From: Saxidomus purpurata
Lineage: Eukaryota > Mollusca > Bivalvia > Venerida > Veneridae
Assembly: GCA_022818135.1 (NCBI GenBank)
Contig: JAFMSR010000014.1
Location: 35,211,433 to 35,275,432 of the forward strand
DNA: 64,000 nt
Reading direction: 5' to 3'
Under the pieces are notes generated by a model. That model had not been told where the DNA came from. It made no database searches and saw only the letters and a program-made list of their open reading frames with translations. Positions 51,646 through 61,617 of this stretch are shown here, one piece after another (position 1 is the stretch's first letter; the number at the start of each line of letters is the position of its first letter). The translations under genes were made by a program, and so were the position numbers.

Positions 51646-54600
51646 TCAGTATCGCGTTCCAAGGGGAAGGATAAAGAAGAAGGTAAGAGCCACTTGACTT
51701 CCGATGAATGCGAAAAAGAAGAACATGTCGAGCAGCCGTCCAACTGTGGGCCAGTCTACTTCCTCGTATGGTTTATCACGATCCTTACATCGACACACCT
51801 TGCAATTGATCACCCTAATTACCGTCTGCATCCAGTTTGGTACCTATTCAAATAAACAAAACTAGTTCGGTCCAAGTAGATCTTGCTATATACGTATGGT
51901 ACCAATGCTTTACTTTTTTTCTAAAGTTTAGTTTTTTTTAAAAAAAACGCCATTAATTTATTGGCGTCAACAAATGAACAGAAAACTAAGCAGAGTCCCG
52001 ATATGATATATTGTATTTTCGATAAAAAGGTCAGTGCTTTTTCGTAACTAGAGTAGTTAACGGTTTGAGACACACTGGCCAAGTGTATAATCATTGAAGT
52101 AAGTCTCGCCATTTTATTGGTTTCAAAATTACTGATTTGCAATACCGGTATGTCTGCATATAATTTTGAGGCTGGTGCTGACTATTAAAACATATGCAAA
52201 TAGATGCGTCTATAGAAAATGTACTTTGTGCTTTTATTTTCATGACATTTAACATATAAATATTTTCGGGATCCAAATTTGCTTTGTAAAAACTTCTACA
52301 TTACCTTTTCTTTCGCTGGTTTATGATAGACTCTAAGCATAAGTACTGTAACAATGTTGACCAACATGCTCATGCACATCATCAAGAAAACATAGACGCA
52401 AAGTAGTGACATCGGGCTGGCGATCTGTGGCAGAAACTGCATTGTCGTCTGCATCAAAACTACGAACGCCAGGAAACACGTAATAGAAAACCCTGAAAAA
52501 AGTTTATATGTTAATGTATTACTGCACTATGAGATATTTGCTTTTTTATGTTTCAGACGTCGCCCATAGAATCAATAATAAGATACATATTTATGCGTAT
52601 AAAGCAACTATTTTTCTAAATATGCACCAATGGACACAGCGGTCGGTATTCTGCCTTTTCCGGATTGGTTTTAATATCTTTTTTATCTTGGTATATGAAG
52701 CCAACAAACAAAATGTTTTCCCGGATTCTAAATTTTAATTCTACATTAAGCGCTTTAGACTTAAACTTGAGATCTGGGCAGAAACTAAGGTCAGATGTAA
52801 TGGTTGGATTGTTGTGTGAGGGTAAACATTGAAAGCTAAGCAGCAAAAAAACACGAGCTTGATTTATACATCATATTCACAGTTGCAATGACAAAATGTT
52901 AATATTTAAAACAAAATTGAAGCTCACCAGAATATATTAAATCCTGTTATTGTATGTAACGTATTTTAATCAAAGCGCTGTGAGCGCTGAAGGCCTGGGG
53001 GCTATAGGTTAACTCCCCGAAAAACAACTTTTCACCTACGTGTTCTGCGTTGAATCTTACCTAAAGCGCGGGTCGAAATGTGCAGAGGACGAAATTCAAT
53101 ATATGACACAGAATGAATGATTCACAAATATATGGGTGACAGGGAAGTTTGTTTTATTATGAAATGTACGTTAAATGAAAAATAATCACATAGTCAACAT
53201 TATAAAATGTTTAAGCCAGTACAAATAATTCGATCTGCGCTTTGTACAACTTCAAGCGATATGATCTGATGATGTGGATCGAAAATTATTGTGTACCAAT
53301 GACAAGACCTTGAAACAGAAATAAACAAAGCAATACCAACAATGAAATATAAATACAGTACTGTACAATGTGTATAACAGAGAAAACCAAAAATGATTCT
53401 GGGTTACCTTGTAGTTGTAATCAGTGAAACCGTTCACTGGGCTCGATAAATGGCGGGTGAATTTGATCACGTTAGTTCCTTCTCGGGAATGTACGTAAAT
53501 TATATCTTTTTTAGAGACATTTATTTTTAGGTAAATATATATGTTATCGTTCGTAAATAACAAAGTTGTCAATGAAATAACATCGGAAATTTGAAAATCA
53601 AACTACAAACTCTTATATCGAGCTTCGTACGTTTTCGTAAATTTCCGTAAATATCCGTACTTTTCCGTGATATGCATATGATTATCTTCCGTAATCAGCT
53701 AACAGCGCATTAATTTCTAAAACAGAAAAAAGTGTAAGCAGCCCGTAAGCTATATACCTTCCTGCAGTCGTTTGAAGTTTTATGTACTATTTTTATTTGT
53801 AACATGTTCTTATCATATGCGGCATTCAAACAGAAGATTGATCTGGTCTGTCTTGCACTACTTTCGCATAGCGCATGTTTACAGTTGTTATTCGCACATA
53901 GCACTGCTAAAATTCTTGCAGGGTTTGAAATGTGGTATACTAACTTAGGCCTTGGGGACTTTCAGTCCCCAGGCCAAAAATCGAGTTAACAGTTACAGGT
54001 AAACAATACTGACTTCTCGCCGGTTGATTTGAGCAGATTAAAATGTTTCAAACTATAGTGGGCTTTGATTATCTCGGACTCTGTTCAGTCAAATTATGTA
54101 TAATAATAATAATAATAGTAATAATAATAAAATCTTTATTTCATGAAGGTTACATATCAGACATACAAGGATTTACATGTAAATCAAAATACATCTTATT
54201 TTCATATGGCCTTCAACAAATTGAATGTAAAAGAAGAATTAAAATGCAGCAACAATAACATATCGTATCATTCGCTGGTTCCGCCAATGTTATTTATTTT
54301 GGAATTAATTTAGACTGTTTAATTTGAATTCCGTTTAATTCGAATATATTATGAGAATGTATGTGTCCAGCGCCTTACCTACTCGTTCCCCGCTTTCTGC
54401 TGGTAATAAGAAGACGAATCCATTTAGCATACCCAGCAACAGAATGGGAAGTCCGATGTTAAAGGTGAAGTAGAGGGGTTGGCGTTCAATGGTTATCTCG
54501 AAATTGATAAAATCCGAACCTCCAGACTGGTAGATCTCGGATGTCGTTGTTACAACTTTCCAGATTCCATTTTTTTCGAAGTTACTAAAAGAGGAGAATG

Positions 54601-55680
54601 CCTCAATGTTTGCTCTTTGTGCGAAATACTAGTAGTTGTGTATGTTCGACCAATGTGTACACTACACTGTTTAGCGCAGTTTATACTAGACCTATAGTAA
54701 ATTTTGCCAAAGAGACATTTTACAAAAGTACCTCAACAGATACTGGTACATACACTTAGAGCCTATGTCACATTTTAAACTAAAATATAAGATTTCAGTT
54801 TCATCATATATTATATCTACATGTGTATTTATTTCACGCAGAATAAGTCAGTCATAGCGCCCCGCTATCGTACATATTCAATATGAATTCATTAAGTCTC
54901 GTCGTGATCTTCTATTTCGACCAATGTAGTCTTATAATAATCTACACCGTTTAAAGTTTTCATTAAGCATTCCTTTGAACACTTTATGGTACAGTCTAAA
55001 CTGACCAATGGACACCTCCATTTCATAAATTTAGCGAGTTTTAATGGTTTTAGTAGACTTGTATCTTCTTACCTTAGATCCCATTCTGTACTCATGATTT
55101 GAAGTGCAATCTCTTCGGACATGTATCCCCAGGCTGTGTAGGTAAAAGCACAAACCTGTCTGTCAAACGGATAGTACGTCACATCCGGTGTACATGAGCC
55201 ACGCAGTAAAACCCTTGGTTCCCACTCAACTATTTCAGTTGCAGGAGTGTACTTAAGTTTGTACGTTGTATCCCCAATATTTTTCACAGTATCCACTGCA
55301 TTAACCAGGACGAGAGACGGCGACCAGGCTTTGTCAAAATCTATATATACACTATCTACGTTGTTGTCACTTAGACTGTAAGTGGTGAATATCACTTCAT
55401 CATTCCACTGCAGTTTTATACTACCACTGATGTCGATCTGGCCGAGCACGGCATCAAACCCGTTCAAAGAGTTCAGCGCCATCCCCATCTGCACCACCAT
55501 AGCATTGCTTTGATTGCTTATCGGCACAATGTCCGTTAAACTAGTTCCGCTGTTAGCATAGTGATTGTAAATGGTTTGGTAGGCATCTCTGTAGTCTGTC
55601 CACGTCTGTCCATTTACACTGAAGAAACACGTGTGTAACAAGGTAATCAGCAGGCTTAAACCAGCCCTAGATAACTCCAT
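51646..55680 (-). CDS. Nicotinic acetylcholine receptor-like subunit, 4 exons
   Basis: Ligand-gated ion-channel subunit of the Cys-loop family. Exons in transcript order: 55680-55073, 54584-54379, 52492-52305, 51843-51646; all introns are GT-AG and phases fit, giving 399 residues. Signal peptide is about 1-24 (LSLLITLLHTCFFSVNG). The extracellular domain has the canonical Cys-loop C163-x13-C177 (CTPDVTYYPFDRQVC), loop B Trp184 (TAWGY) and loop D Trp92 (QWND). M1 is about 239-263 (PLYFTFNIGLPILLLG). M2 follows SGERV with Glu269 at -1' and Leu279 at 9', as in cation channels. M3 is about 300-324 and M4 about 371-394. Loop C lacks the adjacent cysteines of alpha subunits (IYQSGGSDF), and loop A has Val where a Tyr is usual, so it is non-alpha and divergent. 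The M3-M4 cytoplasmic loop has only about 45 residues, against 100 or more in typical nAChRs. Ligand and partner subunits are unknown. Convergent with PIGS. Confidence 0.93.
53949..53976. repeat. Short perfect-stem hairpin in receptor intron 2
   Basis: GGCCTTGGGGACTTTCAGTC then CCCAGGCC folds into a near-perfect stem with a tiny loop. It lies in the intron of the receptor gene. It may be a MITE tip or simple palindrome; no function can be claimed. Confidence 0.5.
54100..54240 (-). mobile_element. Retroposon 3' end with (TAT)n tail in receptor intron 2
   Basis: On the minus strand CATGAAATAAAGATTTTATT is followed by TATTATTACTATTATTATTA, that is, a polyadenylation-like AATAAAG and a trinucleotide tail. 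This is the usual form of a 5'-truncated LINE or SINE end. The body upstream (about 54135-54240) is too short to classify. Confidence 0.4.
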
Positions 55681-57038
55681 ACTGCAACTTGCTTGGACGA
55701 CAAAGTTTCCTGGTTTAATTTTCTCGAATTTATAAAAAAATGCCTTTTCAATGAGTTAAAGAACACCGAACCGCTAAGCCACCAACAACATAAATATTCA
55801 AAATGTTCACTAATGAATTCGGTTACAAATAATGACTACATTATGCATTTCAGTCTTGAATTATATCGTAATGTCCATCTATTAAACCAGAAGAAACAAT
55901 GACTGGATATAAATATTTGGTTAATTGAACCAACTAATTGCTAAATCAATAAATCATTATTTAATTCACCTTGTCAGTAACTACAGTTTGAATTGTTATT
56001 GTTGTGACATCGGTTTTTCGACCGTTTGTGCCTCGGTCTTCATTGTGTTGATATTTTAAGAAATAAAAGTAGGCCTACCTCTTAAAGTTTTATCTTAATT
56101 GAATGCAGTTTTTGTTTAAACGTTTTATTAATTTAATTCGCAAAAAAAAACATTTGTGAGAAATATATATTATTACTTCCGAGATAAAAAGTAAAAAAAA
56201 TACAAGTGAACGAAACATTGCCATGGAAAACATAGCTCTCTTTGATTGAATTGAATTCCAACTAGAATTATCACTAATTATGATTGAAATACCCAGGCAA
56301 ATGTTGTCTCTGTGAAATGAAAAGTTTCATGAAAACCCTTCAAGTGGCTTTAGATATAAAAGACCTCAAGCTGTTGCAGGTTGTATGGATTAGACACAAG
56401 TTTTATGAATGTCCTTCAAATTATTTTGCATATAGATCTATGTCTTCATGACTTTTGACCTTATTTAAGACATTGACCTTCAGTGTGCACGGTTGGAACC
56501 GAGATTCTGCATGTCGCCTGTATGAGATGAGCATTTGACCAAGATTTTATGAAAATTCTATGGGTTTAGCAAAACTAGTTTTGAGACCATTTGTCCTTTA
56601 GTGCGGCACTGATCTTAACTGATTCATGAAATACCCGTGTGCTATAGGCAATAACTGTCTGAAGTTAGTTGAAAACTGGTTCATGCATGTAAAAGTTACA
56701 GCCCGGTTGGCGTACTCGCGTAGTGGACGTTGTGAGGTTATCCGTTTGATCTTTTCACGCCCACAATATTTCTTGCATATCGGATCGGCATTTCCGGTGA
56801 TTTTGCCCATGCCGGAAAATCCGGTCTGGCACCCCTCCTATGCCAGACGACTCTCGTGAACTACTTACGACGTAACGTTATAAACATTGTGACGTCACTT
56901 TCCTAAACACAACGTCGGAAAATCGTTTGTTTTTCATGATTCATCATTTTTTAAATTTTCATCAAGTTTGCATGCAGAAATCTTTTTTAAAGTGCAAGAC
57001 GGTATGCAAGAAAAAGCTTCCATCATGAGACACTTGAC
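55681..57038. other. Upstream of the receptor gene, no other gene seen
   Basis: This holds the presumed promoter of the minus-strand receptor gene immediately to the right of 55680, but no TATA box or initiator could be fixed. Overlapping frames at 56598-56859 on both strands show no recognisable protein. Confidence 0.4.
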
Positions 57039-57142
57039 TCAGATGGAAATTTCCGTCACCTCGGGTAACTGTTTTGCGGGAACTCGGCAGAGCCTCGTTC
57101 CCGTCATAACAGTTACCCGAGGTGACGGATATTTCGATCTGA
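57039..57142. repeat. 104-base hairpin, near-perfect
   Basis: TCCGTCACCTCGGGTAACTG TT at 57051-57072 pairs exactly with its complement up to 57129 except for one edge base. The outer bases TCAGAT..GAAAT pair with ATTTCGATCTGA with two mismatches, and the inner CGGGAAC pairs with GTTCCCG. The whole unit can fold into one long stem. It is GC-richer than its surroundings and could be a foldback MITE or an RNA hairpin. Confidence 0.7.
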
Positions 57143-58104
57143 ACCTCGTGCTCATGACAGAAACTATTAATCTTAACCACGTTGTAACGTAAGGAACTCA
57201 AACCAACCAATGCTAAGTTTCACATAACATGTACACTCTGGCACATGACTGACGGACAGACAGACGTACGGACAGATTGTGAATTATCAACAAATACCAT
57301 CAAATACAACAGCCTCGTACGGTTTGACTGGTTTTTGGCCTTTTGCTCAAAAATCCATATAATGATTCAAAATGGGAAATATTCTTTTCCAAAAGGGATT
57401 ACATACCTACGTAATATTGACAAAAGTAACTAAATTCTGAAATGTTGTGTGCGAAATACATAAATCAAACATTAATTAGTTTGAATCTATTAAGTCGGTC
57501 AATCTATGATAAAACTTCAAAGGGTATTTACGTAATAAAGTCGGCAACCAGCCACCAACAAAACGCATTCTATATTAATTTCTTTAGTATTCTAAAGCTC
57601 CCTATAAGTATATACATTTACAAAGAATGTGTCAATTAAATTGTAAAAATAAAGCGTGTGTTTTATGTGATGGTAAAAGTTAGTACACTGACCCGCTCCG
57701 GACACCCTCTGCTATTCAGCTAATAGAATGGCCCCAACAAGAGCCCTGGCCACGCTAAATTGCTTGGAAATGGACGTGCCCATAGAACACGGATGCTGTG
57801 GAGAATAACTGACTGAATGGCGAATAATGCAGTTGATGATCAGACCCAACGGAATATCATAATAGCCGTCAGCTGGTTGAATGTAGAAATGATGCGCTTT
57901 AATTGTAAAGGAACAACACAGTTTCATCTTTTTGCGAATTTTAATTATTTGTGTTAAATTTAAGCGTCTTTTTAAGTAAACGAAACAGAGTCCATGTATT
58001 AAAATTGGTTATGAAAAAAGCAATGTTAAGCAAGACAATACTATGCACCCGACAATGGTCGATACCCATAAAACGAATAGCATTGAATTATGGGGATACG
58101 GTTT
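57143..58104. other. No gene assigned
   Basis: Mostly AT-rich. One stretch, 57712-57927 (minus), is compositionally more gene-like: 71 codons including YYDIPLGLIINCIIRHSVSY and SKQFSVARALVGAILLAE. It matches no family I recognise and has no certain splice sites. Confidence 0.35.
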
Positions 58105-59304
58105 TTAGCTCGACTATTCGGAGAATATGGAGAGCTATTACAGTCACTTGTGTGTCGGCGTCGGCGTCGGCGTCGGCGTTGCTTCTTTGGTTAAAGTTTT
58201 GCCTGCTAAGTACTATCATGCACATATCTCAGTAACCACTTATGATATTGACTTGAAACTTTGTTCATGTCTTTAGGGGTGTCATACAATCAAGGCAGAT
58301 AACTCTTGAAAAAATTTAGTACAAATTATGGCCCTTGTTTGACTTTGAAAATTTGGTTAAAGTTTTGCCTGCTAGGTACTATCATGCACATATCTCAGTA
58401 ACCACTTATAATATTGACTTGAAACTTTGTTCATGTCTTTAGGGGTGTCATACAATCAAGGCAGATAACTCTTGAAAATAATTAGTACAAATTATGGCCC
58501 TTGTTTGACTTTGAAAATTTGGTTAAAGTTTTGCCTGCTAGGTACTATCATGCACATATCTCAGTAACCACTTGTGATATTGACTTGAAACTTTGTTCAT
58601 GTCTTTAGGGGTGTCATACAATCAAGGCAGATAACTCTTGAAAAAATTTAGTACAAATTATGGCCCTTGTTTGACTTTGAAAATTTGGTTAAAGTTTTGC
58701 CTGCTAGGTACTATCATGCACATATCTCAGTAACCACTTCTGATATTGACTTGAAACTTCGTTAATGTCTCTAGGGGTGTCACACAGTCAAGTCAGGTAA
58801 CTCTTGTATAAATTTAGTACTAATTATGGCCCTTGTTTGACTTTGAAAATTTGGTTAAAGTTTTGCCTGCTAGGTACTATCATGCACATATCTCAGTAAC
58901 CACTTATGATATTGACTTGAAACTTTTTTAATGTCTTAAGAGGTGTCACACAGTCAAGACAGATAACTCTTGTTTAAATTTAGTGCAAATTATGGCCCTT
59001 GTTTGACTTGGAAAATTTGGTAAATTTTTCATGCAAGGTACTATCATGCACATATCACAGTAACCACTTATGGTAGTTATATCAAACCTTGCAATAGTGT
59101 TCAGGGTAAATTTTGTATCAAACAATTAATTTACCAAAAATTAAATCTATAGTTATAGATTTTGACTTTTTTTATGATTCAACTTTCCTAGTTTATACTT
59201 AATAGTTAGCAGAATTTTGTTTTGCTATTACACTGATAAAAGTTTTGTTTTATTAGCAAACACCCACAATAGTCGAGCGTGCTGTCTTATGGACAGCTCT
59301 TGTT
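58105..59304 (+). mobile_element. Tandem-core element, copy 2, with five 166-bp repeats
   Basis: Begins TTTAGCTCGACTATTCGGAG and ends CAATAGTCGAGCGTGCTG then TCTTATGGACAGCTCTTGTT; AGCTCGACTATT and AATAGTCGAGC are inverted. After a GGCGTC hexamer run (58156-58180), repeat units start at 58191, 58357, 58523, 58689 and 58855, exactly 166 bases apart, and a sixth, diverged unit starts at 59021. A unique right arm of about 200 bases follows and matches that of copy 1 at 37340-37553. There is no protein-coding frame and no clear target-site duplication, so the mobilising enzyme is unknown. Helitron/Helentron-type mobilisation, proposed for pearl-like elements, would leave no duplication. Confidence 0.85.
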
Positions 59305-59797
59305 GAAACTTTGCTGTAAAGACATGTGGGGAAAACAATTCCTAGCCCTTGTTGATGAATCAATATTTCGTGAGCAAACTTTGTAAGCTGTTCTTTAGAA
59401 TCATTCCTTAGTCTGTGTGCGTTTTTTTCATAATCTGAATGATTGTTTCTAATGAAACTTTTTAAGTTTACTATATAGCCAAATAGGAAAATATAGATCT
59501 TCCCGTTAGGGGCATCTGCCCGTTACGGAAGGTATATACATTTGACTAATCAAGATGATATTTTAACAATGTAATTGGAAGGTCATTCAAATAATTTCTG
59601 TAGAATTATTTGACAGTAAGTGTGAAAAAATGGATTGATACAAGAAGGTTTACAGTACGCTTTCCTAAGTAAGTCTATGACGGTAAAAGAAGTAACCCAT
59701 GGACGAGGTCAATGTTAACCTAATGGGCATTTTAACAAACCTGGTAGATGACCAGTAGATAATTATAATGTTACACACCAAATATGTACGGTCTTGG
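59305..59797. other. No gene seen
   Basis: AT-rich sequence between the tandem-core element and the SINE. No recognised feature. Confidence 0.4.
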
Positions 59798-59810
59798 CAT
59801 TGTTGTTTGG

Positions 59811-60093
59811 TATCGTATATCGTATATTAGGGCTTTATCGTTGGTACCGGTTTCCCATATGACCAACACCCCCAGAAGAGGTTAGTTATTGTAGGTTTCG
59901 GAGGATAGTGCAAGATACAGAAAGCGTCCCTATTCCAGAGACACCCTGGTTCTTATACATGCCAGGTGTATAGACCTCGGTTTAGTCTCATCCGAAAGAC
60001 TGTTAGTAATTTTAGTTGGTCAGCCCCGGGAATCGAACCCGCTACCCCGAGATTACAAGTCTCGTGCTCTACCGATTGAGCTAACCGGACTGA
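59811..60093 (-). mobile_element. tRNA-Thr-derived SINE (family A), copy 2
   Basis: Same head, body and tail as copy 1 at 31573-31870: A-box TAGCTCAATCGGTAGAGC, anticodon loop CTTGTAA, B-box GGGTTCGATTCC, body block CTTTCGGATGAGACTAAACC and tail ATATACGATATACGATA. It is flanked by a separate 13-base target-site duplication, CATTGTTGTTTGG (59798-59810 and 60094-60106). The two copies look close in sequence, so the family was active relatively recently. Confidence 0.88.
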
Positions 60094-60106
60094 CATTGTT
60101 GTTTGG

Positions 60107-61617
60107 AGCGAACTATTTTCATTTTATACTTATAAGCCGGTGTTACCACGAGTGGCCGATTTTTGGACCTGGACAAACTTAGTACTAATAATTCGGTATC
60201 TTGGCTCTGTGCCTTGCAGTTTCTCACAGGTTTGTTTCCTATATATACAGGTCTAGATGAAATAAGTAAACCCTAGAAGATGTCAATATCAATGACACCA
60301 TGGGCATCATTTGAACAAGCTTGCTATGGTACAGGACCGTGAATGATACATACTAAATATCTACAGCTCTCAGACTTGGATGAGAAGATTTTCAAAGTTT
60401 TTTCTTCTAATTGTAGCTATTCTGTCAATTTTGGTCAGCCAGTTGTAACTGTTTGAACAAATTTGAGATAACACTGTACCAGGATGCAAGTTCAGTGGGA
60501 TGTCGGACGGCGGAAGGACGATGGACGCTGGACTCCCAATTACACTATAAAAGCTTTAAAGCCGCATCCAATGCTCAAGTGAGTAAAGGATACTATCCAA
60601 AAACTATTGATAGAAACTGCGTCATAATACCGAGATCATATATAAAATTCCATATAGTGCCATTTCTGATATATTTTTTTTTTTTGCTTTTCTTATTGCT
60701 GTGTAAGTATTTTTGTGTTCCAAGTTTGAATTCATCCCTCCACTGTCCTTGGTCCCTCTGAGACCAATCTCTCTCCATAGAATTCGTTCTTCTCCAATCC
60801 ACTAACAATCAGCGAGTGTAGCAGGAACGATAACTCTGGACATATGTAAGTAATGTTTGAGGCTATGAAGTTAAAGTCTGACGGACAGTCAGACAGTGTG
60901 CCCCTGCCACTACCGTAACGTGATAACTCCGGACAGGATGGTCCATACGAAAACTAGACTGACTGTTTCAAGCGTCGATAAGAATTCTGTTTGAAGGACG
61001 ACGTAGAAGATAAAGAAATTTAAACATTATCTAATTATTCCGCTTTAATAATCAGGATCAAAATTGTAGTGTTTTGTAGTACTTCTATTTTAATGACATT
61101 GATCACGGTGGTAGACATTCTCGTAGTTTAAGAGGGACTATGTAACTAATTAATGTAACAATTAAGTCAGTGAAGTATGCAGCGTTTCAAACGATCTGAT
61201 AGGCTTTTCAACATATTTACACAGATAACTAATCCGATATATTATCCAGTATGCCCTGGGTCCTAGGTCCTAATATTATTACTAGTATAATTAGTAGTGT
61301 ATAACCTAGAGTGAATAAGCAAATAAAACGACGTGCAGTTAAAACGCACCGTAGTTACCATCACGCGGAATATCGCGTTATTTTTCCTGCATAGCAACTC
61401 AATTTTGGATAGAAGTAAAAATTAACTTATTGGAAATATTCGATCATAACGCAGCATGGATCAAATTGGAAACCTTGAGCTTACGTAAGTAAAAAAGTTG
61501 TCCATATAGAATAATTTAGTTACACTTCTTTAATGAAGAAATGCGCTGTTATGCATAAATCGGATTGCAAGATGTTAGTTTTTTCGTGGGTGGGGTATCT
61601 GTTATGTTGCTTGTTAT
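60107..61617. other. No gene seen
   Basis: Frames at 60453-60808 on both strands overlap and carry no domain. The region lies between a SINE and the 3' end of a LINE. Confidence 0.4.

Noticed and set aside
57712..57927. A 71-codon minus-strand frame with gene-like composition
   Set aside because: Neither a family match nor convincing acceptor and donor sites. Kept only as a region to compare with other species.
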